Source: Terriglobales bacterium
Lineage (GTDB): Bacteria; Acidobacteriota; Terriglobia; Terriglobales; Acidobacteriaceae
DNA length: 64,000 bases
Direction: 5' to 3'
Assembly: GCA_025462725.1 (NCBI GenBank)
Contig: JAOAPE010000012.1
Span: 359,942-423,941 of the forward strand
Shown here piece by piece: positions 17,910 through 27,716 of the stretch; positions within the stretch are counted from its first letter, which is position 1, and every line of letters starts with the position of its first letter. The translations under genes were made by a program, and so were the position numbers. Below the pieces are notes generated by a model, which worked only from the letters and a program-made list of their open reading frames with translations, ran no database searches and was not told the origin of the DNA.

Positions 17910-19781
17910 ATGTGCGGAATCGTTGGGTACGTCGGTAAGAAAGAAGTCGTGGACGTCATCATTGAAGGTCTGCGGAAGCTGGAATACCGCGGATACGACT
18001 CCGCTGGCATTGCCGTCGGCGGAAATGGCGACGGGCTTCAGATCCGCCGCGCTGAAGGCAAGCTCCGCAACCTTGAAGACGCCATCAAACTGAAGCCCAT
18101 CGAAGGCACCTTCGGCATTGGACACACCCGCTGGGCCACTCACGGACGTCCGACGGAAGAGAACGCGCATCCGCACCGCGATTGCACCGGAAAGATCGTC
18201 GTAGTCCACAACGGCATCGTTGAGAACTATGTTGTCCTGAAGAAAAAGTTGATTGAGGAAGGTCACAAGTTCACTACCGAGACTGACACAGAAGTCATTG
18301 CGCATCTCGTCGAAAAACATCTGGCCGCAAGCAACGGAAAACGCATATCACTGGAAGACGCTGTCCGCAAAACAGTGAAGATGCTCACCGGAGTCTTCGC
18401 CCTCGGCGTAATCTCCACTGACGATCCGGACAAGATCGTTGCCGCGCGAAATGGCCCGCCCGCAGTGGTCGGCATCGGCGACGACGAATACTTCATCGCC
18501 TCTGATGTGCCCGCGATCCTTCATCACACCCGCAACATTTTCTTCCTTCACGATGGCGACATGGCCATCATCACCAAGTCCGGCGTGAAGCTTACGGATT
18601 TCGACGGCAATCCAGTTGACCGCAAGCCGCAGCACATTACCTGGGACCCCATCATGGCGGAGAAGGGCGGCTTCAAGCACTTCATGCTCAAAGAAATTTA
18701 TGAGCAACCGCGCTCCGTGCGTGACACAACACTCGGTCGCGTATCGCTCGACAGCGGCAAGGTCTTCCTCGAAGAGATGGCCATCACGGAAGATGAATTC
18801 CGAAAAGCCCGCAAGATCAATATCGCCGCTTGCGGTACCAGTTGGCACGCAGGGCTTGCAGCAAAGTTCATGATCGAGCGCGTCGCGCGGCTTGCCGTGG
18901 ACGTGGATTACGCCAGCGAATGGCGCTATCGCGATCCCATCATCGATCCCTCTGACATCACGCTGTTGATAACGCAATCCGGTGAGACCGCCGACACTAT
19001 TGCCGCGCAACGCGAAGCCAAATCCAAAGGCTCAAAGACGCTGGCCATCTGCAACGTTGTAGGTTCCATGATCGCGCGCGAAGCTTCAGGCACGGTGTAC
19101 ACGCACGCGGGACCGGAGATCGGCGTGGCATCTACAAAAGCATTCACCGCACAACTCACGGCGGCGTTCCTGCTGGCGCTGTATCTAGGACAAGTGCGCG
19201 GAACGTTGAAGCCCGAAGAGGCGAAAAAACTTATTACCGATCTCACGTTGCTTCCCGGCAAACTCGAAGCCCTTCTCGCGCACGATGAAGAATGTGAGGC
19301 GTTGGCAAAGCAATATTCCAAAGTGCAGGATTTTCTCTTCCTCGGTCGCGGCATTCACTATCCCATCGCACTCGAAGGCGCGTTGAAGTTGAAAGAGATC
19401 TCATATATCCACGCCGAGGGATATCCGGCTGGCGAGATGAAGCATGGCCCCAACGCGCTCATCGACGAAAATCTTCCCGTCGTCGTCGTTGCTACACGCG
19501 ATCCGAACGATCCGGCATCGCTGCTGAGATACGAGAAGACGATGTCCAACGTGCAAGAGGTTGCTGCACGGTCAGGAATCGTCATAGCCATCGCGACAGA
19601 AGGCGACGAGGAGATCAAAGAGCACGCGCAGCACGTTCTCTATGTGCCGCAAGCTCCGGAGTTGCTGTCGCCGATACTCGAAGTGGTGCCGCTGCAACTG
19701 CTCGCGTATCACATCGCTGTACGCCGCGGATGCGACGTTGACCAACCGAGAAATCTGGCGAAATCAGTGACGGTGGAGTAG
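17910..19781 (+). CDS. glmS: Glutamine--fructose-6-phosphate aminotransferase (isomerizing)
   Basis: A 623-residue enzyme making glucosamine-6-phosphate for cell-wall and polysaccharide synthesis. The N-terminal Ntn glutaminase starts MCGIVGYVG with catalytic Cys after Met removal and has GHTRWATHG; two SIS domains follow ([49 protein letters not shown]) and the C-terminus ends in [13 protein letters not shown], the conserved family tail. ATG 17910 has an AGGGAG ribosome-binding site 7 nt upstream. No glmS ribozyme-like sequence can be expected in the 21-bp gap after purS. Confidence 0.97.
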   Translation: MCGIVGYVGKKEVVDVIIEGLRKLEYRGYDSAGIAVGGNGDGLQIRRAEGKLRNLEDAIKLKPIEGTFGIGHTRWATHGRPTEENAHPHRDCTGKIVVVHNGIVENYVVLKKKLIEEGHKFTTETDTEVIAHLVEKHLAASNGKRISLEDAVRKTVKMLTGVFALGVISTDDPDKIVAARNGPPAVVGIGDDEYFIASDVPAILHHTRNIFFLHDGDMAIITKSGVKLTDFDGNPVDRKPQHITWDPIMAEKGGFKHFMLKEIYEQPRSVRDTTLGRVSLDSGKVFLEEMAITEDEFRKARKINIAACGTSWHAGLAAKFMIERVARLAVDVDYASEWRYRDPIIDPSDITLLITQSGETADTIAAQREAKSKGSKTLAICNVVGSMIAREASGTVYTHAGPEIGVASTKAFTAQLTAAFLLALYLGQVRGTLKPEEAKKLITDLTLLPGKLEALLAHDEECEALAKQYSKVQDFLFLGRGIHYPIALEGALKLKEISYIHAEGYPAGEMKHGPNALIDENLPVVVVATRDPNDPASLLRYEKTMSNVQEVAARSGIVIAIATEGDEEIKEHAQHVLYVPQAPELLSPILEVVPLQLLAYHIAVRRGCDVDQPRNLAKSVTVE

Positions 19782-19788
19782 TCGGCGC

Positions 19789-20439
19789 TTGCAGACGCTA
19801 AGAGCCGCAATTGCGCTTTTCATTCTCATTGGCCCTCCCGTTTCAGCGGAGACGCAAAAACTCGTCCAGAAGATTCACCCTTCAATTCCTCCAATTCAAT
19901 TACACGTCCATAAGTTCCTGGCCGGTGAAGATGGCTGGTTTCAGAGCATTGATTGGGTAGAAATCAGAAGCGGCGCGCGAAAGTTACAAACCATTCGATT
20001 CCAGGAAAACGAACGGCCGACATTCCACCGCGAACAGACCGACCCAGTCACTTTCCGTGACGTAGACTGCGATGGATACAAAGACATTTTGATCCAGAAA
20101 GAAATGGGTATCCATGGGGACACTTGGTATTACCTTTTCAGATTTAATGCTTTGTCAGGCAAGTTCGTTGAATATAAGCAGTTTGTAGAGCTTCCATTTG
20201 TTTCTGTGGACTGTAGCAGCAAAGTTGTGAAGACTTACGTAAACAGTGGTTCCGCAGGCTGCACGTATGAAGACAATCAATACAAATGGGTAGCTGGGAA
20301 ATTACAGCTCATCCGGCAAGAACTCCAAGACGACGCGAATGACCAACAATCGTTCATTCGAACAATTCGTACTTGGCAAAATGGGAGGCAAGAAGTCCGT
20401 CAGAAGAAGATAGTGGGCGAAGACTGCCATCAGCCCTGA
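19789..20439 (+). CDS. Secreted hypothetical protein
   Basis: A 216-residue exported protein with a TTG start just 7 bp after glmS and a signal peptide (LRAAIALFILIGPPVSA). The middle contains DVDCDGYKDILIQKE, an Asp-rich calcium-loop-like segment like that of FG-GAP/XAC2610-type proteins, followed by WYYLFRFNALSGKFVEYKQF. Function unknown. Codon use is more AT-rich than in glmS, and the link to glmS may only be readthrough. Confidence 0.65.
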   Translation: MQTLRAAIALFILIGPPVSAETQKLVQKIHPSIPPIQLHVHKFLAGEDGWFQSIDWVEIRSGARKLQTIRFQENERPTFHREQTDPVTFRDVDCDGYKDILIQKEMGIHGDTWYYLFRFNALSGKFVEYKQFVELPFVSVDCSSKVVKTYVNSGSAGCTYEDNQYKWVAGKLQLIRQELQDDANDQQSFIRTIRTWQNGRQEVRQKKIVGEDCHQP

Positions 20440-20543
20440 GGTGCGACTCGGTCGCTAAGTCCCTAGCAGAATCCCGCATATCCTCCTCACCAGCGGCAAC
20501 ACGATTGCAGTCGCATCACCGCAAACCAGCGCCGGATGCTGTC

Positions 20544-20640
20544 GTCCCTCCGGGACTCGGGATTTTACTATGCTGCTACCCACCACTAACGTGGTGGGCT
20601 AAGCGCTTTGCTTTCCGCGCCTCCGGCGCTTTAGTGCAGT
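20544..20640. repeat. Dispersed extragenic repeat with three hairpins
   Basis: In the 254-bp gap between two genes: GTCCC/GGGAC with a 3-nt loop at 20544-20556, CCCACCAC/GTGGTGGG with loop TAAC at 20579-20598, and a GCGC(C)TCC(G)GCGC hairpin near 20618-20630. The order of stems and the CTAAGCGCTTTGC joint resemble widespread acidobacterial REP-like elements. The rest of the gap shows no gene. Confidence 0.55.
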
Positions 20641-20693
20641 TGTTCCCAATTGAATCGCTGCAGCGAAAACTCGCTAGAGCTCATCCAACACGA

Positions 20694-21347
20694 ATGCCTT
20701 CTTTTACCAGCGGTGGCAAGCAGATCAGGCTTGACCACTACACTCCCGCATCGAAGGGAGTTCATCCTGCCATTATTCTTGTGCACGGTTCCGGCGGCCC
20801 TCTGCGCAGTGTAGATCCCATTGCGCAGCAGGCAGCTAATCTGGGCGCGCATGTTTTCGTCGTGCACTACTTCGAGCGCACCGGACACGACTGGGTTTAC
20901 GGCAGCACCATCGAGCAACACTTTCCTGAGTGGCTGGAAACTTTGCGCGATGCACTCGACTACGTCCTCCGCCAACCAGAGGTGGACAAAGACCGTGTCG
21001 CGCTGCTTGGATTTTCTCTCGGCGCATATCTTTCCGTCACACTCTGTGCAGAGGACGACCGCATCGCGGCTCTCGTTGATCTCTTCGGCGGAATTCCCAA
21101 GCACATTCTGCCCAGCGTGAAGCATCTTCCGCCGACGCTCATCCTGCATGGCGAAGCCGACACCACCGTCCCAGTCAGCGAAGCCTATGTTTTGGAGTCG
21201 GTGTTGAAGAAGCTTGGCGTCCCTTATGACATGCAGATATTTCCCGGCCAGGGACACATGTTCACTGGCGTCGCACAATTCCGCGCGGCAGCGGCCATCG
21301 CCGGATTCCTCGCAAAGCAATTCCAACTCAGCGGCGTAGGGCTGTAG
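20694..21347 (+). CDS. Dienelactone hydrolase family / alpha-beta hydrolase
   Basis: A 217-residue alpha/beta hydrolase. The oxyanion region LVHGSGGP, the nucleophile elbow GFSLG (Ser), the acid in HGEADTTVP and the histidine in GQGHMF are all present in the right order for a dienelactone hydrolase-like fold. Start at ATG 20694 was chosen; the open frame extends upstream to 20373 but that part overlaps the previous gene and the hairpin repeat. Probably cytoplasmic (no signal peptide). Substrate unknown. Confidence 0.85.
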   Translation: MPSFTSGGKQIRLDHYTPASKGVHPAIILVHGSGGPLRSVDPIAQQAANLGAHVFVVHYFERTGHDWVYGSTIEQHFPEWLETLRDALDYVLRQPEVDKDRVALLGFSLGAYLSVTLCAEDDRIAALVDLFGGIPKHILPSVKHLPPTLILHGEADTTVPVSEAYVLESVLKKLGVPYDMQIFPGQGHMFTGVAQFRAAAAIAGFLAKQFQLSGVGL

Positions 21348-21382
21348 AATCCTGCTTCGGCTAGAATAAAAGCACGACCACG

Positions 21383-22135
21383 ATGGCAGCCCAACGTCCG
21401 ATCTACACAGCCAAACTCACCCGTACGGAAGTCCTCTCTGACCGGGCTGACTGCAAGCACCTGGAATTTGAAGTCCAGGAACTTGCGTCTTTTGATTTCG
21501 CCGCAGGACAGTTCGTCTCGATGCTGGCGAAGAACAATGAAAAGCAGATGACGCGCGCCTACTCACTTGCTTCGGGCCCGCGCGGCAATAATCAATTCGA
21601 GCTGTGCCTCAACCGCGTCGAAGGCGGATTTTTCTCCAACTATCTTTGTGACATGGAGCACGGAAACACCGTGCACTTCCACGGCCCGCACGGACACTTC
21701 GTCTTGCGCAATCCTCTTCGCGATTCTTTGATGATCGCCACCGGCACAGGCATTGCGCCCATGCGCGGATTCGTCGAGTGGCTTTTTCCGCTCGATGGTG
21801 CCCCTGACCGCAGCGAAGCCCGCGAGATTTGGCTAGTATTTGGGACACGTCACGAAAGTGAGATTTACTATCGCGAGTACTTCGAAGAGGTCGCGCGCAA
21901 GTATCCCAACTTCCATTACCTCATCACGCTCAGCCGGGGGGAGCAACCATGGCAGGGCCTCCGCGGATACGTGCAGGAGCACGTGAAGAAAATCCTCGAG
22001 GGCCGTCCCGACCGCGGCAAGAATGATATGGACGCCTACATCTGCGGGCTCAACAACATGGTCTCAGCAAACCGCGCCTTGCTCGCCGAGTGCGGCTGGG
22101 AACGCAAGCAGATCATCTTTGAGCGATACGACTAG
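21383..22135 (+). CDS. Ferredoxin--NADP reductase-like flavoprotein
   Basis: A 250-residue FAD/NAD(P)-binding oxidoreductase. The FAD-binding RxYS motif is RAYSLAS (about residues 57-63); the nucleotide-binding GTGIAPMRGF and the later AYICGLNNMV segment match plant/bacterial-type FNR. The C-terminus ends IFERYD, close to the aromatic tail that stacks on flavin in this family. It may serve ferredoxin, a Rieske or another electron partner. The stop overlaps the end of a convergent permease gene by 4 bp. Confidence 0.88.
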   Translation: MAAQRPIYTAKLTRTEVLSDRADCKHLEFEVQELASFDFAAGQFVSMLAKNNEKQMTRAYSLASGPRGNNQFELCLNRVEGGFFSNYLCDMEHGNTVHFHGPHGHFVLRNPLRDSLMIATGTGIAPMRGFVEWLFPLDGAPDRSEAREIWLVFGTRHESEIYYREYFEEVARKYPNFHYLITLSRGEQPWQGLRGYVQEHVKKILEGRPDRGKNDMDAYICGLNNMVSANRALLAECGWERKQIIFERYD

Positions 22136-23466
22136 TTGGCTGCCGCAGCTTTCGATCCTCTCCGCCACAATCGGCTGGCGAAATAGACCACCGGCCCTGC
22201 CGCGATCAGAACTAGTCCCAGCGTAAGCGCGCTGAACGAACCCATCTGCTCGCTCCGATTTCGAAACAGCGCCATCACGATCAGCAGCGCCGGAGCCACT
22301 CCGAGCAAACATGCAATGATCATCCCACCCGGTATTCGAAAAGGACGAGGCAGTTCCGGCTCGCGCACGCGCAAGATAATCAGTGCCACAAATTCCAAAA
22401 TCAGGCTCAGTCCATACAGCAGCACATCAAAGGTGATGAGTCGCTCGAAGCTCAGGCCGAGCGATGCCGTCCAGGCCAGCGCGCATGCGAGTATCGCCAC
22501 CCACGGTGCGCCGGATTTCAGGGTGCGCGCGAACACCGCCGGCAAATACCCATCCTCCGCCAGCACCAGCGGCAGTCGCGAGTACGACATGATCAGCGCG
22601 TTGAACATCCCCAGCCCGCAGATCATCCCGCCGACTACGACGGCGATTCCCAAGTACCGGCTATAGCTTTGCGCCACCTCCACCCATGCGCCCGTCGTCC
22701 ACTGGCTGGGATCAACTCCGGTCAGCGCGATTGCCGCAACCGGCAACACATATGTCCCTGCGACGAGCGCGACCGCGCCCATCATCGCCAGCGGATATGT
22801 CCGCTGGGGATTTTCAACTTCACCGGCGACTGTGGATGCGTTGTCCCATCCCATGTAGTTCCACATCGCAATCATGATCCCGCCGAACAGATCGGTCTGC
22901 GGCGATGTCTTCACTACATGCATTCCCGGGTGTCCCGCCTGCCCCAGCGCGTAGACGATCATCAGCGCAAACGGCGCGAGCAATGCCACTGTCATCAGCA
23001 GTGACGCTCCGCCCACTTCGCCTGCGCCGCGCAAATTCCAAAGCGTGCACGCGGTGATCATCAGCACGCCGATGATGACGCCGTTGTGTCCTACGGCAGC
23101 AGCAGGCCAGAGCCGCGAAAGGTAGAGGACGAATATCGTCGGATAGATCGCCATGTCGAAAACGCTGGCGACCAGTGAAAGCCACGCCTCCTGGAACCCC
23201 CAGAACGCTCCCATTGCGCGGGTCACCCAGGCATAGAATCCACCCTCTTCCGGAATCGCGCTCGAAAGTTCGCCTACCATCAACGCGGTAGGCAAGCTCC
23301 AGATCAGCGGAGTAAGAAGAAGAATGAATATCGAGCGGGAGAATCCAGCTTTTTGAACCAGCTCCTCAAGTCCGTACGGCCCTCCCGCAACCATGAAGTA
23401 GGTCGCGGCGATCAGCGGGAATACGGTAAGGGAAGTGCGCGACGATGCGCGCATAGTTTTGGCCAT
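22132..23466 (-). CDS. APC superfamily amino acid permease
   Basis: A 444-residue membrane transporter with about 12 hydrophobic segments. TM1 region AATYFMVAGGPYGLEELVQKAG carries the glycine-rich unwound helix; AIPEEGGFYAWVTRAMGAFWGF is the family's TM2-TM3 joint. Start at ATG 23466 discards an upstream extension with no family similarity. It is a different subfamily from the permease at 16134-17579. The divergent gene to its right begins within the next 100 bp, so the two share a promoter region. Confidence 0.9.
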   Translation of the reverse strand: MAKTMRASSRTSLTVFPLIAATYFMVAGGPYGLEELVQKAGFSRSIFILLLTPLIWSLPTALMVGELSSAIPEEGGFYAWVTRAMGAFWGFQEAWLSLVASVFDMAIYPTIFVLYLSRLWPAAAVGHNGVIIGVLMITACTLWNLRGAGEVGGASLLMTVALLAPFALMIVYALGQAGHPGMHVVKTSPQTDLFGGIMIAMWNYMGWDNASTVAGEVENPQRTYPLAMMGAVALVAGTYVLPVAAIALTGVDPSQWTTGAWVEVAQSYSRYLGIAVVVGGMICGLGMFNALIMSYSRLPLVLAEDGYLPAVFARTLKSGAPWVAILACALAWTASLGLSFERLITFDVLLYGLSLILEFVALIILRVREPELPRPFRIPGGMIIACLLGVAPALLIVMALFRNRSEQMGSFSALTLGLVLIAAGPVVYFASRLWRRGSKAAAAN

Positions 23467-23558
23467 TGAAGTCGGATTTGCATAATAACATCCGATACTT
23501 TCGGAATGACATCGAAAATTTCCATTCAACTACATTGCTGGATGCATATACTCAAGCT

Positions 23559-24872
23559 GTGCAGAACAGAGTCACTCCTCCCCGGCCCTTTCCATTTCGA
23601 TCTCTTGTCTCGGTCCTACTGCTGCTGACAATGGTTTTCTCCACCAGCCAGATTAGTGCGGCGTATTCCGTCCTCACGCACGAAGAAATCGTAGACCTGT
23701 TATGGCTCGATCAGATTCGTCCGCTGTTGCTCGAGAAATATCCCGGAACCACCACCGAACAATTGAAGGAAGCCCACGCCTACGCCTATGGTGGATGCCT
23801 CATTCAGGACATGGGCTACTATCCCTTCGGCAATCGCTACTTCAGTGATCTCGTCCATTACGTTCGCAGCGGAGATTTCGTCGTCAATCTCCTCGACGAA
23901 GCCCATGACGTGAATGAGTACGCCTTCGCGTTGGGAGCGTTGTCGCACTACGCCGCGGATATCAGCGGACACCCGGCCGTGAACACTGCCGTCGCCATGG
24001 AATTTCCCAAGCTCCGCGCCAAGTACGGCGACCACGTGACTTTTGCGCAGGATCCCAAGGCGCACATCCAGACTGAGTTCGGATTCGACGTCGCCCAGGT
24101 CGCCAAGCAGCGATACACATCAGACTCCTATCACGATTTCATCGGCTTCCAAGTCGCGAAGCCAGTGCTGGAGCGGGCATTCGTAAGGACCTATGGCGTC
24201 GAACTGAAGGACGTCTTCATGAGTCTCGATCTAAGCATTGGGAGCTTCCGGCGGTCGGTCAGCAAAGTCATCCCGCAGATGACGAGGGTGGCGCTGGCCA
24301 CTAAGAACGCGCAAATGGTGAAAGAGAATCCCACTTTTAGCAGGAAGAAGTTTCTCTACAATCTCAGTCGCGCGAGCTACGAACACGACTTCGGCAACAC
24401 CTACCAGAAACCCGGCGTCGGTGCTCGGATACTCGCTTTCCTCTTCCGACTCGTCCCCAAGGTAGGACCGTTCAAAGCTATCAATTTCAAGGTGCCTAAT
24501 TCCGATACTGAAAACCTTTATTTGAAAAGCGTGAATACCACGGTGGATCAATACCGAACTTACTTGCAGCAACTCAAAACCCATGAGTTCCCGCTACCCA
24601 ATCGTGATTTCGATACGGGTCAGCAGACCAAGGCCGGGGAATACGAACTGACTGACAACGCCTACGCGAAGCTGTTGGACAAGCTCGCGAAAGAGAACTT
24701 CAGCAAGCTCACCCCGCCCCTCAAAGGCAATATCCTCACTTTCTACCAATCGCCGGCAAAGGGATCGAAAGTGAAGGAAGATGACTGGCAAAAGACGCTA
24801 AAGAACCTCGAATCGCTCAAATCGGCGACTCCCTCTGAAGCCGCCCAGCCAGCTGCTACCGCGACCAAGTAA
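23559..24872 (+). CDS. Zinc-dependent phospholipase C-like secreted protein
   Basis: An exported protein of about 437 residues. After a hydrophobic leader (LVSVLLLLTMVFSTSQISA), the mature part begins YSVLTHEEIVDLLW and has DVNEYAFALGALSHYAADISGHP, the His/Asp pattern of the zinc-dependent phospholipase C (S1/P1-like) fold. Start is uncertain: the frame is open from TTG 23466; GTG 23559 gives a sensible signal peptide with three arginines before the hydrophobic core and is used here. The C-terminal 200 residues are charged and helical with no recognised domain. Expected role: hydrolysis of phospholipids in the periplasm or outside. Confidence 0.7.
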   Translation: MQNRVTPPRPFPFRSLVSVLLLLTMVFSTSQISAAYSVLTHEEIVDLLWLDQIRPLLLEKYPGTTTEQLKEAHAYAYGGCLIQDMGYYPFGNRYFSDLVHYVRSGDFVVNLLDEAHDVNEYAFALGALSHYAADISGHPAVNTAVAMEFPKLRAKYGDHVTFAQDPKAHIQTEFGFDVAQVAKQRYTSDSYHDFIGFQVAKPVLERAFVRTYGVELKDVFMSLDLSIGSFRRSVSKVIPQMTRVALATKNAQMVKENPTFSRKKFLYNLSRASYEHDFGNTYQKPGVGARILAFLFRLVPKVGPFKAINFKVPNSDTENLYLKSVNTTVDQYRTYLQQLKTHEFPLPNRDFDTGQQTKAGEYELTDNAYAKLLDKLAKENFSKLTPPLKGNILTFYQSPAKGSKVKEDDWQKTLKNLESLKSATPSEAAQPAATATK

Positions 24873-24916
24873 AGTCGAAAATTCCTCGCATCCTATAGCC
24901 CCATAAGCACCAAAGA

Positions 24917-24946
24917 CTTGACAATAACTCACTCAACTCTGATAAT
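24917..24946 (+). promoter_or_regulatory. dnaK promoter overlapped by HAIR-like HspR operator
   Basis: TTGACA at 24918-24923 and GATAAT at 24941-24946 are separated by 17 bp, a near-consensus sigma-70 promoter. Superimposed is CTTGACA-N7-ACTCAAC at 24917-24937, close to the HAIR consensus CTTGAGT-N7-ACTCAAG bound by HspR. An hspR gene lies at the end of the same locus (29088). The operator covers the -35 box and spacer, as expected for a repressor. Confidence 0.7.
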
Positions 24947-25011
24947 GGAGTTGTTGTTATCCAGTATCTGGTTCAGCTCACAGCACTTATAGCGCAGGGA
25001 GGCAGCAGTTT

Positions 25012-26952
25012 ATGGCAAAGATCATAGGTATTGACCTTGGCACCACCAACTCGGTGGTCGCCATCATGGAAGGCGGAGAGCCCAAGGTTATCCCCAACGA
25101 GGAAGGCGGATTGACTACGCCATCGGTCGTCGGATTCACCAAAACCGGCGAGCGGCTGGTAGGCCAAGTGGCAAAACGTCAGGCCATCACCAATCCGGAA
25201 AACACGATTTATTCCATCAAGCGATTCATGGGACGTCGCTATGACGAAGTCAGCGAAGAAGCCAAAATGGTCCCCTACAAAGTGGTGAAATCCGGTGACC
25301 ACGTCGGCGTGATGGCTCAGGGTAAGGAGTACACCCCTCAGCAAGTCTCCGCCATGATTCTTCAAAAACTGAAGAAGGCCGCGGAAGACTATCTCGGTGA
25401 GACTGTGACCGAAGCTGTCATCACCGTTCCCGCATATTTCAATGACGCGCAACGCCAGGCGACGAAAGACGCAGGCAAAATCGCGGGACTCGATGTAAAG
25501 CGCATCGTCAACGAGCCCACGGCGGCGGCACTCGCCTATGGCCTCGACAAGAAGAAGGAAGAGACGATTGCGGTCTATGACTTCGGAGGCGGTACCTTTG
25601 ATATCTCCATCTTGGAAGTTGGGGAAGGCGTAATCGAAGTGAAGTCCACCAACGGTGACACCCACCTTGGCGGCGACAACATTGATACCAAGATCGTCGA
25701 CTGGCTTGTAGAAGAGTTCAAGCGTGAAGAAGGACTCGACCTGCGCGCCAAAGGCAATGAAATGGCATTGCAGCGCCTGCGCGATGCGGCTGAGAAAGCA
25801 AAGATTGAGCTTTCCACCACTATGCAGACAGAGATCAATCTGCCGTTCATCACTGCTGACGCCAGCGGGCCGAAGCATTTGGTCAAGAGCCTGTCGCGCG
25901 CGAAGCTCGAGCAACTTGTTGATGACATCATCCAGCGCTCCGTCGCACCGTGCAAACAGGCGATGAAAGACGCAGGCATAGACAACAGCAAGATTGATGA
26001 AGTGGTGCTCGTCGGCGGACAAACCCGCATGCCGCGTATCCAGCAGTTGGTCAAAGACCTCTTCGGAAAAGAGCCGCATCGTGGCGTCAATCCGGATGAA
26101 GTGGTTGCCATCGGCGCGGCTGTCCAGGCAGGCGTGCTCGCAGGCGACGTGAAAGACCTGTTGCTGCTTGACGTGACTCCGTTGACGCTCTCCATCGAAA
26201 CACTGGGCGGCGTTTCTACCGCGATGATCCCGCGCAACACCACCATTCCGACCAAGAAGACGGAAACGTTCTCGACCGCGGCAGATAGCCAGACGTCGGT
26301 GGAAGTGCACATCCTTCAGGGTGAGCGTCCGCTGGCGCGCGACAACCGCACGCTCGGCAAGTTCCACTTGACCGGCATTCCACCGGCGCCGCGCGGAGTT
26401 CCGCAAGTAGAAGTCACTTTTGACATCGATGCCAACGGAATCCTCAACGTCAGTGCCAAAGACAAGGCCACCAATCGCGACCAGAAGATCACCATCACCT
26501 CATCTTCCGGTCTGAGCAAAGAGGAAGTGGATCGCATGGCCAAGGATGCGGAAGCGCACGCGGCCGAAGACAAGACCAAGCGCGAAGAGATTGAAGCCCG
26601 CAACCAGCTTGACTCCATGGTTTACAACGTTGAGAAGATGTTGAAGGAACAGGGCGACAAGATCTCTGCCGGCGAGAAGGGCGAGGTCGAGACCGCATTG
26701 GCTGATGCCAAGAAGGCGCTCGAAGGCACCGACCCCGCGGAAATGAACAGCGCTCGCGAACGCTTGACCACCGCTTCACACAAACTCGCGGAAGCCATGT
26801 ACAAAGCGGCTTCTCCGGGAGCGGGTGCTGATGGAGCAACCGGCGCATCCGCAGGAAACGGCGGTGCTTCACCAGGTGCGGACGGCGCAGGACAGAAAAA
26901 GGACGAAGGCGTGATCGACGCCGAGTACGTGGACGTTGAAGATAAGAAATAA
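25012..26952 (+). CDS. dnaK: Molecular chaperone DnaK (Hsp70)
   Basis: A 646-residue Hsp70. The ATPase domain has [13 protein letters not shown] at the N-terminus, [13 protein letters not shown]-type (here [15 protein letters not shown]) and [16 protein letters not shown]; the substrate domain follows [15 protein letters not shown]; the C-terminus is Gly/Ala-rich and ends in EYVDVEDKK, similar to the EEVD-like bacterial tail. GGGAGG lies 9 nt before ATG. It starts the locus dnaK-DUF4440-dnaJ-hspR, and its promoter carries an HspR-type operator, so DnaK may also act as co-repressor as in actinobacteria. grpE is not in the window. Confidence 0.98.
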   Translation: MAKIIGIDLGTTNSVVAIMEGGEPKVIPNEEGGLTTPSVVGFTKTGERLVGQVAKRQAITNPENTIYSIKRFMGRRYDEVSEEAKMVPYKVVKSGDHVGVMAQGKEYTPQQVSAMILQKLKKAAEDYLGETVTEAVITVPAYFNDAQRQATKDAGKIAGLDVKRIVNEPTAAALAYGLDKKKEETIAVYDFGGGTFDISILEVGEGVIEVKSTNGDTHLGGDNIDTKIVDWLVEEFKREEGLDLRAKGNEMALQRLRDAAEKAKIELSTTMQTEINLPFITADASGPKHLVKSLSRAKLEQLVDDIIQRSVAPCKQAMKDAGIDNSKIDEVVLVGGQTRMPRIQQLVKDLFGKEPHRGVNPDEVVAIGAAVQAGVLAGDVKDLLLLDVTPLTLSIETLGGVSTAMIPRNTTIPTKKTETFSTAADSQTSVEVHILQGERPLARDNRTLGKFHLTGIPPAPRGVPQVEVTFDIDANGILNVSAKDKATNRDQKITITSSSGLSKEEVDRMAKDAEAHAAEDKTKREEIEARNQLDSMVYNVEKMLKEQGDKISAGEKGEVETALADAKKALEGTDPAEMNSARERLTTASHKLAEAMYKAASPGAGADGATGASAGNGGASPGADGAGQKKDEGVIDAEYVDVEDKK

Positions 26953-26977
26953 CTGATTCAACTCCAATACGAAACTT

Positions 26978-27018
26978 TGACTCATTGGGCCCCGCAAGGA
27001 TTTCGGCTCAATGAGTCA
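26978..27018 (+). terminator. Rho-independent-like terminator after dnaK
   Basis: Inverted repeat TGACTCATTGGGCC (26978-26991) and GGCTCAATGAGTCA (27005-27018), a 14-bp stem with one G-T pair, followed by TCTTTTAGTT. It lies 25 bp after the dnaK stop. It may reduce transcription into the downstream genes, giving dnaK in excess. Part of the arm recurs at 27113-27126. Confidence 0.65.
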
Positions 27019-27045
27019 TCTTTTAGTTATCACGAGTCGCAGGTG

Positions 27046-27126
27046 CCCCACGGTAACCTGCCCTGAGCGAAGTCGAATGGGCGAAGCTAACGTGGGGGTT
27101 CTCAAACCTTTCGGCTCAATGGGTCA
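27046..27126. repeat. Dispersed hairpin element and third copy of terminator arm
   Basis: GTGCCCCACGGT at about 27044-27054 and GCTAACGTGGGG at about 27086-27097 form the outer part of a hairpin related to the element at 10706-10732, here enlarged by an interior block. GGCTCAATGGGTCA at 27113-27126 repeats the terminator arm seen at 27005-27018 with one change. No gene is visible in 26953-27149. Confidence 0.5.
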
Positions 27127-27149
27127 ATGATCACTGGAGAAATGATTCA

Positions 27150-27686
27150 ATGAAAGAGATGAAGATTCCCCAAGCAGTAGCGTGGGTATTACTGATGGGA
27201 GCGCTCACAGCGGCTCCAGGCCAAGACGTGAAGCCGACCGGCGGCAAAGGTGGCGGCATCACTCCCGTCCGCGCGAAAGTTGAGATCACAAACCTGCTTC
27301 ACGAGTTCCTCACCAACGTGGACAAAGCCGACATGCATGATCGCTTCTGGGCTGACGACCTGATCTACACCGGAGCATCCGGCGCAGTGAAGACCAAAGC
27401 CGACATCATGAAGAGCATGCGCGCCGAATCGACAAAGCAGCCAGACGCTTCGAAGCCCGGCGAGAAGAAGGACACTTATGATGCCGAGGACATCACTGTC
27501 CGCCAATTCGGCGACACGGCCGTCCTGAACTTCAAGCTGGTGCAACACGCCGGCGATGGCAAGACGAACAACTATCGCAACAGCGGCACCTTCATGAAGC
27601 GAGATGGAAAGTGGCAGGCAGTATCATGGCAGGCGACAAAGGTCGTGGACGCGGCTGCGACTGCTGACGCCAGTACAAAAAAGTAG
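27150..27686 (+). CDS. DUF4440 / NTF2-like secreted protein
   Basis: A 178-residue exported protein with a leader (PQAVAWVLLMGALTAAPGQ) and an NTF2-like cone-fold domain of the DUF4440 type: EITNLLHEFLTNVDKADMHDRFWADDLIYTG, then TVRQFGDTAVLNFKLVQHAG and the final FMKRDGKWQAVSWQATKV strand. Such domains bind small ligands or act as hydrolases/isomerases; none is indicated. It is unusual to find it between dnaK and dnaJ. Confidence 0.78.
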   Translation: MKEMKIPQAVAWVLLMGALTAAPGQDVKPTGGKGGGITPVRAKVEITNLLHEFLTNVDKADMHDRFWADDLIYTGASGAVKTKADIMKSMRAESTKQPDASKPGEKKDTYDAEDITVRQFGDTAVLNFKLVQHAGDGKTNNYRNSGTFMKRDGKWQAVSWQATKVVDAAATADASTKK

Positions 27687-27716
27687 TGCAACAAATCCTC
27701 TGAACAGAATCGAATA

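Noticed and set aside
24973-26406. Long leftward open frame (477 codons) opposite dnaK
   Set aside because: It is fully antisense to a certain dnaK, with a His/Phe/Leu-rich, family-less product. It is a by-product of codon bias on the opposite strand.
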